DNA of 64,000 bases from Acanthacorydalis orientalis. Lineage: Eukaryota > Arthropoda > Insecta > Megaloptera > Corydalidae. The position numbers and the translations under genes are program-made. Under the pieces are notes generated by a model that worked only from the letters and a program-made list of their open reading frames with translations, ran no database searches and was not told the origin of the DNA. Below, piece after piece: positions 21,881-35,979 of the stretch (the stretch's first letter is position 1; every line of letters begins with the position of its first letter). The stretch is from assembly GCA_034766995.1 (NCBI GenBank), contig CM068314.1, positions 28,181,708 through 28,245,707 on the forward strand. The letters are read 5' to 3'.

Positions 21881-24501
21881 ATATATCGACTACTGCGAAT
21901 TAAACATTAAAAAATGTATATAAAACGAAAATATTTTTTTAAAAAACTATATTTTACAGAAATCAATAAAACTGACATTTGACAATATGATATTTATTAC
22001 AAAAGTGTTAAGCGTTTTCATTAATATATATTTTTTTTGCACTTGTCGAACGATTAGTTCATGTTGATATTCATTTCAATAAATACTACACTCAGTTGGA
22101 ATTGGGTATTTTATATATGACTGTGCATAAATAATTAATAACTACTTTTTAAATTGAATATTAGAAAATTAAAAAAATAAATTATGTATTTAAATAAAAA
22201 ATAAATAAACAACAGCAATAAAATTGCAGATTCATTCAGCAACGTTTTTATTAGACATGGACACATTATACTTCTGAGGCTTTAATAGTTATATTTTTTC
22301 GAACATAATGGACGTGTAAAATACGACGATAAAACATTTATGAACATTTAATTTTCAAAACGATTATTTGGCGTCTTGTACACTTATTTCGAATATTTTA
22401 GTTCAGTGAACAATAACTTATCGTGAATTTCAATGATCTATAATTTAATGTCAAGGTTAAATTATACTTTTTTTTTACTAAACTTATTTTACGCCGATGT
22501 TTTAAACACTTCATAAAAGTTTTCAGTACCGTGACATTTATTACAATGACAAATTTATAGTTGTTTAGAATGGAATTTTTTAAATATTAAATACTGATAT
22601 ATAGTAAGTTAAAATGAATTATATTTTTAAACTCAAATTTATTCTCAATCGTGTAGATTACAATGGTACAAAAATATTTTTTTGCGGTGAAGAGACATTC
22701 GTTTCACATACAATAGGATATTTAACAGTTAAAGTCGTCATAAAACATCCGAAATGTGTATAGATTTACTAATAGTTACACACATAAGCAGATTAAGAAA
22801 ATTTTAACACTGTGTTCGTTGAAAACGCCATTGATTATTTCAACAAACATTTTAATCGTAAATTTTATGATACGATTAACTGAAATGTATTTCGCACGCA
22901 CCCAAAATACCTAATGACAAAGGTAAGTAGATATGAATACTGAAACTGATTATTTGATTATGAATTAATTAACGAATCAAATTGCGACACGCACTTTTAG
23001 ATTTTAAAATGTGATTACGGTTTTCAATCTTGGATCATATTTGCATGACTTGCAGAATAATACGCTTTAGTTAGTCTTTATTAAACGAAGTTTAATTAAA
23101 TCCAAATGAATTATTAGAAAATGGTAGTTTATTGACACCAACACGTTTGCATTATAATACGATACTGCTATTGAAACACGCTAATAGACAAAATAATTAC
23201 CGAAGATATGGAGGGAGAATAGTGTGATGATTTGTTGTTCTTTTAAAAGATACGTTTCAATTAAACTCATGTCATTATAAATGAACTTGTTTTTAACAAA
23301 TATGGATATAAAATTTTATTCAAGAGCGAAAAACAAATATAAATTTTAGCAATGAATTACAACATCGATTATTGGTAGATAAAAAAATAATATTAAAAAC
23401 TAAACAGTACATCAGTGTTTTGTGTATTTCTATTAATTTATATATAAATTAATACTAATTGTATAATATTTAGAAAATATAATTTTTTTATAAAACCGAA
23501 GAAAATAGTTAGTTGAAACAATACTTAATTTTTTCGGACGTCTTCGTGCATGACAAAAATTTTGACTTAAATAAATACACAAAACATATAGAGAATCTAT
23601 TTGTTAATTAAAAAAAATATAAGAAATCACTATTTGTAATTAGATATCTCGTTTAAGTGATTGTCATGTTTCAGTTCGTCTCTTCTATGATCAGTTTCGT
23701 TTTTTGTTGTATTTAAGTGGATTTTTTTAAACTTTTGAACTAATTTCAATGGTTCAAATAGAATAATAGTAAATAACAGGTACCCATGAGTACAATACAG
23801 TCACATCTTTTTGTGAAGAAATAAATTATATGTTGAATTGAGAATTAACTAGCAAGTTGAATATCTTATAATTATATTTTTTATTAAATATTTCAATCGT
23901 TTTAACATTTTTTTTGTTTCCATAACCATTTGTTGGTCGCCTTTTATAACCAATAATACAATCACGTCTTAATTTTTATATATTTTCTCATAATTCTCAT
24001 CACAATAATCAGAATCAATGTACTGTGCGAAGCATTTAAACTACTGTTTCATTTTATTTGCATTATGTAACAGTCTAACCTCTATCTAATTCCAATCTAT
24101 ACATATTTGAGACGAGGTTAACAAATGAACATTAATCTTTTGTCTTTACAAAGGTATGAGAATATAAGTTATTTATTATAATTAATAAAGAGATTAAATA
24201 GAAACTGAAAGAAATGAAGAGCATTACGAATAAAGATCTCTGCACACAATCAATATGTATGTGAATTAAATTTTATTTCAATTGAGTTATTGCTGTATTT
24301 TGAATGGCCAATGGTTGAATTGTTAAAGCATTTCTCAATAAAACTTCTAAATAAAAACACACACAATACAATGAAATTATTTTTAATAGGCGCACTACAG
24401 AAACAACTTATTATTGAAATACAAAATATCTAATCTATAATTAATTTAAAATTTAATTATTTGAACAAAAACTTCACTAAATTCCAACATTACTGATAAC
24501 T

Positions 24502-24529
24502 TATATATATATATATATATATATATATA
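24502..24529. repeat. (TA)n microsatellite
   Basis: A 28-base TA run. Confidence 0.9.
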
Positions 24530-25980
24530 CAAATATATGTTAGTGGAATTTTTGATAGAAAATAAAAATACTGTTACACTAAAAATAATTAACAATAATA
24601 TGAAGAATAATTAAGTGTACCGAAGATTAAAATATTCATTTGCTTTTTTATATTTACACTCTTGGCGTTGAGATTTTTTTTTAGTATTACAGATAATTTG
24701 AATACAATGAAATAGTTCAGTTTTAAAGTAAACATTTAATTAAAAGCGAGTTAATGAATTTCTTCAATCAAGTGCACCAGAACTTAAATATACATTTACT
24801 TCTTATAACATACTTATGTATATATGTATATACATAGTTTTTATACAACGCCTCCAAAATTATGTACAAATACTTGTATTTATTTTATAATTAACGTTTT
24901 AATACAATCAATCAATGTTAACATCGTTCAAAGTTTTTCGAATATTTTTCTAATCTTAACTATGTAATATTTTTGAAATCTATTTAATTTTCAAAATTAA
25001 CTTTTTCCATTTGTAACCTTTTCTGAAGTATTGCAAATAAAAACTATTTTTATTCTTTCGGTATGTTTTTTCTTTATATTAAAATAGATAATTAGTGAAT
25101 TATAAAGTACTTGAAAACGAATTGTAACCAAAAAAATATATAATTGTGTATGCCCTGCACGTACCTTTAATTTCAAAACGTACACTATGCTTTTTCCTGC
25201 GTTCACCTTCTCTCCTTCATCAAATAAAAACATACTTCGACTACAATAGTGTACAATGTATCACGGCTATTGTTTCTTGTACATAAAGTACTAATCAATC
25301 GTTAAAGAATTAGCTAATATTTCCGTTATCTAAAATACACTGATCACTGTCGAAGCATGCATCGTGCAGAACGAATAATTCGACATTAATTCACATAATC
25401 GAGGTGATTGTCCGCTAGAAACGTCGTGAGAACTGATGTTTGAAAAATACTACATTTACGCACACAATATCTGACAGGCAGATACATTGAAGCAAGCCAA
25501 TACAAGAGATACAATGTCGCCAACTGAACCATGTTTTATTTGAATGTACTGCCCTCTGTAATATTATTGATGAGACTAGAACTAATCATTTAACTAGCTG
25601 AGTACAATCTTTGGAACTAATTTTTGAATTCTAATTTAATATCAAGTTATTTACATTAAAGATTATACTAAGATATAGTAAAAAAAATACAGGTATAAAT
25701 GTTATTAAAACATCTCGAACTTGACTTTTATAAAAATTCAATATTTTTTTTATATGATGGAGGAAACATTAAAAATATAATTTTCATGATTCAATAAAAC
25801 AAAATGATTAAATAGCAAAAAATACAATAGTTAATTCCCACACCATACCAATATATCATTTTTCAATGAAATAATTTCTACCTGAAATAAGCTCAAGTTT
25901 TATTATTTTCAGTAAACCACGGTAAAAAAAATATATTTTTTTATCAATTAATAATCAATAATTTAAAATTCATTATTATG

Positions 25981-26064
25981 ACTCTCTCTATCTCTGTGTG
26001 TGTGGGGGGGGGGTATGTATGTGTATGTATATATATATATATATATACACACATACATATACAC
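25981..26064. repeat. Compound (CT)n-(GT)n-poly(G)-(TA)n tract
   Basis: It includes a run of ten G, rare in this AT-rich window, between GT and TA repeats. Confidence 0.9.
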
Positions 26065-26513
26065 CTATATTGGATACATCGTGTGATCATTGTTTAATAT
26101 GTAAAATATTTATTTAAAATGTATAATTTAATTAACGCGTACATTTGACTACCAAAACTACCAGTGTTGAAATATACATTACTAATCGACGAAAATTAAG
26201 AAAAATACTTTTCTGCAATTTAACTCAACAAAAGAACGATTCGAACAATATACTGAAAATATATATTATCAAGACAAAAAAAAAATGGAAGCTGCCTTTA
26301 TAAAACCAATTTATCAACTAATTTACTTATTAAAATTATAAAATTCTTTTTGGTTAACACAAAAGTTACCTTTAAATATATAAAAAACGCATATTTATAG
26401 ATATTAAACGATAAAAATGTGTGACCAATAAATTAAGATAGGTAATTCCAAGAAAGTTGTGGAACGAAGAACACATTTTTATAAATGAATTGAATAAAAC
26501 CGTACACACACAT

Positions 26514-26654
<141 letters not shown>

Positions 26655-27237
26655 CCATCAAGATATTCGAAAATAAAACTAAATTTTACACTTAAAACAA
26701 TTTAGTGCTAAAAGCATTTCGCCAATGTTATGTTACATCATTTTATGAATGAATTCACTGCTTATTACATGGTCGCCTGAATTTTCAACATAATGAAATT
26801 TCACACTGTATTTGATTTAAAATCAATCAAAATGTACACTGTTTTCACTCAATTTGACACATTAAGCGTCCTTCATAAACTTATGAAATTTCTTTATGCT
26901 TGTATGATCTTATTTACATCATGTTCTTAAAACTGTCGTTGCATTAACGAACATTGATTAAAATTTAATGAAATGAGAAATGAACTGATGAAATATGTTA
27001 AAAGCAGTTTGTTGTTTCACTTCGGTTAGTGAGCAGTTTATTACACGAGTCGATCACTTTTTCATAAAATATAATTAATGAATTTAGGATATGAACTTAT
27101 AATCCATTACTTTTCAATACTTGGTGTATGTACATGTACATATATATATATACATATATACACACATATATGGTAACACATATATGGTATAACACGGTAC
27201 TCTGAAAACTTGGTTCCACTATAACACGATGCTAATT

Positions 27238-27922
27238 TCAACATACCTCCTATAACACGGTTTCCAAATAGTATAGCTTAATAAACTGAGAGAACCTTCG
27301 TATAGCTCGAATGTTTCCATTACACTGTTTTAGTTTAGAAAAACAGGGAATTCCTCCTAATAATTAGAACTTTATTTCATTGAAAACTATCCTTTAGTTG
27401 TCCATTGTAGAACGTTTAAAAGAGAGCTCGTTATCAAGAAATTTAGATAGAATTACAAAGTAAGAACGCATCGATTACTACAACTAAATTCAGTTAAACT
27501 TAATAATGAAGATATAACAAGTGATGAGGACCTTCAGTCCATTAAAAGAAAAAAGGTTAGACGAATAGTGGTTTTAGATGACAGTGATAATAAAAATTAA
27601 TAAAGTGTTTGATTACTAACAAGTCCTTGTTATTGATGAAATTTGAATTTTTTACTTTTGCAAAAATGTTGAATTTTTGGTTATTTCATTTATAGTTTAA
27701 TGTACGAACTCTTAAAATCGTTGAAAATACTTGCAATAAATTCCTCGGATTTGTATTATTACTAACTTTCGCTCAACACGATTTCGATATAGCACGGTAC
27801 TCCGAGAACACGATTTTGATATAACATAGAACTTATTCTCGTATTTGTATTACTTCCAGATTTCGCTTAACACGGTTTCGATACAACACGAAACGAATTA
27901 ACCGTGTTACAGGAGAGTTGTG
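27238..27922 (+). mobile_element. pogo/Tigger-like DNA transposon remnant, internally deleted
   Basis: The ends are inverted: ACATACCTCCTATAACACGG at 27241 against the complement of CCGTGTTACAGGAGAGTTGT ending near 27922, sharing CTCCT(A/G)TAACACGGTT. Subterminal sequence repeats TATAACACGGT-like motifs, in the manner of Tigger ends. An acidic C-terminal tail of a protein lies inside (27451-27600). About 685 bp is too short for a full transposase. Confidence 0.65.
27451..27600 (+). pseudogene. C-terminal tail of a pogo/Tigger-type transposase
   Basis: An open frame follows a stop at 27448-27450 and ends at TAA 27598-27600. It reads LNNEDITSDEDLQSIKRKKV and ends RRIVVLDDSDNKN. Acidic, low-complexity C-termini ending just before the 3' terminal repeat are usual in pogo-like transposases. 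The DDE core is absent. Confidence 0.5.
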
Positions 27923-27968
27923 CGATGGGAGGAAGGAATGAGAGCGTGCGTGCGTGTACGGATGTAAT

Positions 27969-28025
27969 TGTGTGTGTGTGTATGTATGTGTATCTCTCTC
28001 TCTCTATGTATATATATATATATAG
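27969..28025. repeat. Compound (GT)n-(CT)n-(TA)n microsatellite
   Basis: Short GT, TATG, CT and TA runs in succession, about 50 bases after the pogo-like remnant. Confidence 0.88.
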
Positions 28026-30779
28026 TTATATATTGTAAAGATATACACCGTATTTTTATGATCTGTATATATTAATTAATTAAGTATAACTAAAGAGGTG
28101 TGCTTTTGGAAAATTCACAAACCGCGACAATAAAAAAAATAATAAAAGAAATGAACAATTGTACTACATAACAATATGATTTTTTTGATTCTCATAAATA
28201 ATAACAAAGAAACATTAAAATCACACATAGACACAATGGTTCGAGATCGATAATTGATAATGATAATGCAATGCGTGAAAACATGCGGCTATTGGTAATT
28301 TACATTGTTCATAGATCAGCTGTGTAATTTTAAATTATGCGAATACGTTTATTTATTAAAAATACTTCGCACATAATGTGTGCAAAAATGTGACGTACGT
28401 CAAAACGAAAAGGTGTGCGAGTTGTTTAACAAGGCTTGAAGACATGTCGATAAATTTACAACTGTGTGTCGAAATTATAAAATACAAGATTCGTTTCCTG
28501 CCACACTATACATATTTCACGCCCGAACATTTACAAATGAAGTATAAAAAGAATCAAATTAACCTCTTTTCTTACTTCCAGATTGATTAAATTTCTTTGA
28601 TTCAATTCAATGATTTTTTTAACTACTATTCTTTAAAGGTTGTAGATTGTTATCATCAAAATCGTACATATTTTATATTTTTAAACAACATTTTTCATTC
28701 AGAACACCGTTATAGTTATATTTGAAGCACATAATACCATTATGCTCACTTTTATGATAATCAAATATAGAAAAAAAATAAGACAGTTAACATGAGACTA
28801 AAAAATATTTAATTATATAATTAAATAGAAAGAACTATTAATATTTAACATAAATTATAATTAGTATATAAATTCTAGTTTCAAATTCACTTAAAATATT
28901 CAAAACATACAAACTGAAGAAAAAACATTTCCATTTTTTTTTCTTTTTATTTATACAGTATGATACTTTCCTTGCATCAAATACCGAATTTGATACTAGA
29001 AAAAGTGTACAAATTAAGAAGCAAGTTCAGTAATTAAAAAAATAATGATAAAAATAATTGAATAAATACGACCGACTATGACAAATTCGACTTACATTTA
29101 ATACATTTTCATCAAGACTTATCTTTAACAACAGAATTCCACACGTTTTCGTAAACGGTATTATTTAAGTATCGTAATAAGCAATACAATTTTTTTTTAA
29201 GTATGTAGGTTTAATGACAATCATCATTAACATATTTTTTTTAAAAAAAATTGTACGATATAATTTTTTTTATGATGTATGAACCAAACCTATTTTGTAT
29301 GTTAATAAAAAATGAAAATACATTTTATATAGTCACTGACGTATATATTATTTGATAAAGAGCTCAAATCTAAAAAAAATGTTATTATTCATTTCTGAAT
29401 TAAAATACATGACCCAAAAAGTTTAACATTAATTTTTTAACTATTCAGTCATTTGAAAATTGAAAAAAAAAACTTAAAAGTATACCTTCTAGAATCCGTT
29501 TTTTGTTATCTTTTTTTTTTAAAAAAAAAAACAAATAAATAAAGTAATTACTTGCAGTTCACAAATATTTTGTAAATTGACTCTACTTGCATTATATTTT
29601 TAAAAATATTTCAACTGGTAAACGATTTAATGTTAGAAAAGCAATGAATGCCATAATAGGTTGGACGTGAGTGTTATATTTAGAATACATTAATCAAAAC
29701 AAGAAGTTAAAGATTACTGTTTAAACTATTGTTCTGAAAGTCATATTAAACACTTTGAAAGCAATTTTTTCAGCATGGTACTTAAAAATTATAAAAAAGA
29801 TTAAAAATACATTAAATACTTTATACTATCGCAAACTATTAAAAATAAGAATGAAACATACTCAGGTACAATAGTTTACTTAAATTTAATTATTAATGTT
29901 TCAATCTTAGTCGGTACTCATATAGTTGAGATGAAACGAAATGAAGATATAAAAATCACATTTTGTTGATTTTGAAAATGCTCGCCTTGAATACAAAATA
30001 AATAAATAAAATTTAATCAACATACAAATAAACGTGTGCAAATATCAAGAGAGTTTAGATATGACAAAATGTATTTTAACACTACGTACTTACAATATTA
30101 TTTAACTTACTGTACACATCACTATATTGCACATCTTAAGAAAAATATTCAAAAATGAATTAGAAATCAATTATGTAATCAGTTTAATTTTATTCAAATA
30201 TGATTATTGGCCACTTAGTTTCCATAAAAATATGATTATCATATCTGATTATTTAATAACACGTTATCTGAAGAGAATTCTTTGTATACTATTATATTTT
30301 CAACATTTTTCGATTATTTCTTAAAAAAGACAATTAACTGGATTACTGTGCAAAAATTATCTAATAACTATATATGCAGACACATACGTGTATTAAAACA
30401 CATTGGCTACACAATACTACAAAAATAAACAAATACAATAATAACACAAACATAAAAACCTAAAAATAAAAAAAGTACTTAATAACGACTATTAATAAAT
30501 AATTAGGCTGTTGATGAAAACAAAATACTACATTCGATTTCACCAATTATAGTTTCATAAAAAGCAAAACGACAAAGTTAACTAATAAATTTAAGACAAC
30601 GAATATATCTACTTTCAAATGATTATTTTGGTTTCCTTTCAGAGCTCGGCGCGCAATTTTATTCAATAATCAATGTTTAAATGATAAAAACTCGTGTTCA
30701 GTGAGATATGTTTGATTTATTATTGTCATATATATATATACACGCAGACATACATACAGAGACATACATATTTATGAGA

Positions 30780-30786
<7 letters not shown>
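28026..30786. other. AT-rich non-coding region
   Basis: No gene or element is recognised. It holds two T8-10A8-11 tracts (29235-29250 and 29511-29531). Short frames at 28378-28590 and 30127-30324 are AT-biased and unsupported. Confidence 0.5.

Positions 30787-30832
<46 letters not shown>
30787..30832. repeat. (TA)n microsatellite
   Basis: About 46 bases of TA. Confidence 0.95.
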
Positions 30833-30835
<3 letters not shown>

Positions 30836-30978
30836 AGGAGTTTTAATATAGATTATATATTTATATATGTATTATAATTATTAAAAACTATAATTGCGTT
30901 CCATATACAGGAATAGATGAAATTAATTATAAGACGATATTTTTATTTAGTTTATTGTGTTCAATTTATATAACGTTA

Positions 30979-31531
30979 GGTTGGTAGGAAAATAATTGCG
31001 GTTTTTGTTTTCTAAATTTTAACCTTAATTTTTTTCAATGAAAGTGCCATTTCATGTTAATACCGTTTTAGTGTATTTTTCAGTATGTACTTTGGTAAAA
31101 TCGACATTGGTATCATTATTAATTTTGCTTCAAATTGGATACTGAATTAAAGATGAAAAAGTAGCAAATAAGAGCAATTTTTTTTCGCGTTCAAAACGGG
31201 TGGTCAAGCAGCAGAAAATCTGCTCGTAAACTAAACAACGCTTTTGGTGTGGGTACTGTTAAGGAACGTACGGTGCAATGGTGGGTCCAAAAAGTTTGTG
31301 CTACGGCCGAAAGTTTTGAAGATGAAGAAGGTCGTGGGTGTCCTTCAGTTGATAACGACCAACTGAAGGTATTAGTTGAATCAGAATCACGCACAATAAT
31401 TCGAGAGCTTGCACAAAATTTAAGCGTTACTCCTCCAACAGCTCTGGACCATTTAAAACAGCCACAACACTCAAAATAAAAAAATGTATATGAATTTAAA
31501 GATATAAACCGCAAATATTTTTCTACCAACC
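30979..31531 (+). mobile_element. mariner element, internally deleted
   Basis: A 553-bp element with matching ends, GGTTGGTAGGAAAATAATTG and its complement ending TTTTTCTACCAACC, and TA duplications at 30977-30978 and 31532-31533. Its terminal repeat (GGTTGGTAGGAAAA) differs from that of the other two mariners here (GGTTGGTGCAAAAA), so it is a different subfamily. The catalytic half of the gene is deleted. Confidence 0.93.
31249..31479 (+). pseudogene. mariner transposase DNA-binding domain fragment
   Basis: A 76-codon open frame, GTVKERTVQWWVQKV, then ESFEDEEGRGCPSVDNDQLK and TIIRELAQNLSVTPPTALDH. This is the paired helix-turn-helix region of a mariner transposase. It ends at LKQ, where the protein normally continues into the linker and the D,D34D core. 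Upstream sequence encodes the preceding helix in another frame. The frame has stayed open across 230 bases, which suggests a younger insertion than the others. Confidence 0.85.
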
Positions 31532-31533
31532 TA

Positions 31534-33359
31534 ATATAAAGTTATAATTAGCTAATGACAAGTTTGTATTGAGAAATAAAACTGTATATAACTACGTAAA
31601 CAACCATATTATAAAGCTATTAATAACAGACATAAATTCTATAGAATAATAATATTTCAAACAGACTTTTATATATTTTATATTAAGGTTGAAAACAATT
31701 TGATGTTATACAAAATATGATAAGAGCAGGAAAGGAATATCTGCTATGACGAACGAAATATTTATAAAAACGGCTTATATGGAATTGAAAAACACGAATC
31801 TTTCATAAATCAATACTTGTGTTTCGCCTGTAGAACACAACTCAATAAATGTGGAAAATATGTGTTTTGCGTATAAAATTTGATAAGTGATAATCAATAA
31901 TAAAGCTATTAACGTTACGTTAATAATGTCTTTGAATTAAAGTGGATTTTTTGATTTATCGAGTAAATTATTTCATATCACAGATTAGAGAAGTAGTTCT
32001 TAAACTTACTATAAAATTAACGCACCTTTTCAAACGACCAATAGATAACATTTAAAAATAAATATCGCCACAAAAATACTCTTTATTAATTATACTATTA
32101 ATATTAATAGTATAATTTAACTTTACTATTAATTTCAGAAATAAATTTATACTAGATACATTGAGACGATTATCCTTAGAACGGAATTTACAAAGTAAAA
32201 AGTATGACTGCCTTTTTAATTTTTCAATATACTTTTCTGCAATAATTAATCACTCTTTAGTTGACAATACATAATTTTCTACCATCAGAAAAGTTTCAAA
32301 TACCTCTAAAGATAAACCATAGTTTAAGAACCGCTAGATTAGATAAATGTATGAGTTCATAATTACAAAACTATAAAGTAACATGAATGTTTAAACATAG
32401 TATTAATGTGCTGTGTTTATACATTTTATTAACAATAAAACAAATATATATTACGAAATTAATTAATGGCATTATAAAAATAATGTACAAGTTTCATGAT
32501 AAAATAACAAATGACACATTATATGACTTAATACAATTTATATTACTATCTATTTATATCTATACCTGAGTCATTCTTTTCAATAACATATTTAAATTTT
32601 TACAATGAATATATGTCATTAAGACTACTCTTATAAAAGACTATAGAAAAAATGAATGGTCCTTTTACCTCAAATTTTATTTTTTTATTGAATAAAATTA
32701 CATATAGACCATTTTTAAACAATGTCACACCCCACTTATTAAACTTATTATTAAACATAAGAATATTTTTTTTTGAAAAAATCTTAATTTATAAATTATT
32801 AAAATTGAGTTTCAAAATCCCATAATAGTATATTTTTTAATACATACATTTAAATACATATTCAGAATAACTGCGGAAAATACCTATTTAATAGTTTTTT
32901 ATATGATATTTTAAAACCAATATCATATTAAAAGACCGGAATATGTTTAAATCAATAAGACTAACACTTTTTATAAAAATGTTCAAAAATGGATAGAATT
33001 TTTTTTAAGAAATTTGCTTAAATAAATTACTTTTCATTCTCTCTAGACCTAAAATCATAATTTATTATAGGAGTACATTACATGAAAACAATAACTACTT
33101 CAAATATTTTTCTACGCACTGTTTGAAGAGGCATATTAATATGCTTCTATTTTATGCTGACAGCGAATATTATTAAAAATGTTTATACTTTCATTTTATT
33201 TTCCTTTTTCGTGTTATCTTAACGAGTTTTAAATATTAGACACATATTTTATAAACGTGTCCATTTATATCGAGTCTGTCCGTTTCACTATTACTTCGTA
33301 AAGAAATTATCAATGTCATTATTTTTTATAAACGATTATTGTAATTAGATACTCATAGA
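31534..33359. other. AT-rich non-coding region
   Basis: Nothing recognised. It contains the palindromic stretch TATACTATTAATATTAATAG near 32091-32112. Confidence 0.5.
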
Positions 33360-33900
33360 AATAACTGTTCGGCCGATGACAAATTTACACGCATGCGAGA
33401 GTATAAATAGAGAAAGATAATTTTAAAAGAAATAATGCTAATGGCGAACGAATTAAATTTGGATACCGGAACTCCACATATTTCTTAAATTTATTTCAAG
33501 CGCCTCGTCATAATTGAAAAAAAAATACATATGTACTGTGAACCCAAGCATGCAACAAATAAATTAAATGAGAGACCGTCTCGTGTGACAGTTGACTCAA
33601 TTCACGCGACACACCACATTGAAAACATCATAAACATGGTCCGCACTCGGTCGGGCCTAGGGGGTTATTTCGAGATGTTAATCACCGATTTGTTAAAAAC
33701 AATCAACTCGTTTTGCGTCTATTATTAGAATGACAGATACAGTGTGCGAGTGTCCGCGAGGCTATTTGCGTCGACAGATTCCACTACAATTAGTCCGCTG
33801 CATACAAATATGTAAGGGGATCGTCATTCTCACATCGCGAACTGAATCTGTACATGCGTCTGTATATTTATGTACACACACGAAACGCACATGCACGCAT
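33360..33900. other. GC/CpG-richer island
   Basis: Composition shifts clearly from the flanks, with many CG dinucleotides (CTCGGTCGGGCC near 33647). A plus-strand frame at 33531-33728 has no family resemblance. It may be a regulatory element or a 5' exon. Confidence 0.4.
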
Positions 33901-35519
33901 AAGTTATAATGATTCAGATATTAATGTTTTTTTTTTTTTACAGAGCCGTGATAGGATGTTTATATTTAGACAAAATGTCTATTTTTGAAGAGCAAGAAAA
34001 GCAAAATGATATAAATATACCATACTCATACTATGTACAATAGCATCTCTATATCTACAAGAAATCATTATTCTTACTTTTTCGGACATCATATAATTTC
34101 GGAAAAATCATTTTATAGTAATCAAAAACCTCTTTATTTGCGTGATTTCAATACATGTCGGCGCATAATTTAGAAAATGCAATTCAATTTACATTGTTCG
34201 AAGAAAAAACACTTTTTTTATCAAAATAAATGTAACTACAAAAAATGATTTCTATGTTTTTATAAGCGTGACTACAAATATACTTCTTTGCGGAAATTAT
34301 TACAATTAAAGTACTTGAATATATAGACAACACCACAGATATCTTCTCAACTTCCGGGTTGGTTTGTTCAAAGAACTTTGTAAATTTAATTATCTAAATC
34401 ATCAAAAAGAGACAAATTAAATAAAAGTTAATATGCATATATTGCATACATAAAAAATCAAATACGATATTTTGATTTACTTTAATCTGAAGATCGAAGT
34501 GATTTAAAAAAAATGTTCTGTTCATCCCACTTACGTAAAAGTAATCATCAGTACACATGCTAAGATAGCAAATTGTCTCAATAAAGATAAACGTTTTATT
34601 TTTTATTCATTCATCTCTTCAATCTACGTTTTAAAGAATTTCAACACAGAATACAGTGGGTTCCAATATACGATAAATGCAGTTTATTCCGATTGAATTT
34701 TCACCCCACCGCTTTTTATAATCATTAATTTTAAATGCATGAATATTCTTTCGATAAAAATGAAAATTTTTTCATTGATTAAATTCCGACCATATTGGAT
34801 CACATCACAAAGTATTTAAACGTTGTGAATATTTTTCTTTCCTATAAATTTTCATGATTTTTCCAATCATTTCACTCGAGATATTCAATCTGAAATTACT
34901 ATTTACAACGAAACGTGCTGATTTTCTTTTGTATAAAACAAGCTTTCTTCACTTTAGAATTATCATCTTTAACTGTTTTTATCAAGAAGTTTGCAGCTTT
35001 TCTTACAATAATAATATGTCATTTTGAAGTTAAATATTGTAACGTAAGTACTACTTGCGCTCCACTGACAAAATAATAAGTGCCTAAGGTTTAAATAGAA
35101 ACCTTGAATCATAGTTTACAACAAAATTTTTTTTTGCAATAAATTGATATAAATTTTAATACAACTATAATTAAATAATAAATATTGATTAAATATATAT
35201 CTTAATCGTTTCCGGTTTTTCAAAAATTCGAACTAGATATAAACATCGTTCCTTTACTTAAACTAAATTCATTTATATCTTATTATTAACTATCGATCAA
35301 TAAATAAACATCCGTTTTTTTATATACTATACATTTATTTTAAACACAAAATATATTGATTTTATGATTGATACGAATAATTTATAAATTTATTCGATAG
35401 ACACACGAATAAACATATTTCTAGAATAAACTTAGAAATTACATCATGTACGGAATGACTTTTTTATGAGTAACACAATTTCCAAGTCAATAACTTTTAA
35501 CGGCCGATAAGTTTATAAT

Positions 35520-35720
35520 TTGATTGTACTGCTCGAGGCTTGAATTGACCTACACACGCCACCCGACCCTGGACAGTTTATCCTTGCAGCAATGAAGCAT
35601 CGCGCCCTGCTTGTATGCTTACATTTCATCAGTATGGAATGTTTGCAAGAATGTTGTCCTAACTAAGCTTGCTTTCGCGCTCAGATATGAATTACACGAA
35701 CGAGCGAGTTTTCGAATTAC
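35520..35720. other. GC-richer island
   Basis: Contains an acceptor-like TCCTTGCAG followed by a short frame with a signal-peptide-like start (35592-35666). It precedes a TA array. Confidence 0.4.
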
Positions 35721-35867
35721 TCATCTTTCTAGAATGATTATTATTATTATTATGATAAACTGTATTGCAGAGTGTGAATGGATACTTTTATTTTTTTTAA
35801 GGTATGTATTTAATTTAGATTAAGTAATGTTATGCTTAAACTGTAACTACTCTCTATTTATCTCTCT

Positions 35868-35870
<3 letters not shown>

Positions 35871-35920
<50 letters not shown>
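35871..35920. repeat. (TA)n microsatellite
   Basis: About 50 bases of TA after a short CT run. Confidence 0.95.
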
Positions 35921-35924
<4 letters not shown>

Positions 35925-35979
35925 ATTTCAACATAAAAAAAACTGGTTTATAAAAATAAATGATACTTAAATATGAGAT

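Noticed and set aside
30705..30728. AGATATGTTTGAT, matching the start of miR-190
   Set aside because: Only the first 13 bases match, and there is no complementary arm on either side to form a precursor. AT-rich chance match.
33531..33728. Frame with MVRTRSG, recalling the start of some retrotransposon gag proteins
   Set aside because: Nothing downstream encodes a nucleocapsid, protease or polymerase, there are no long terminal repeats, and the frame ends after a few dozen residues.
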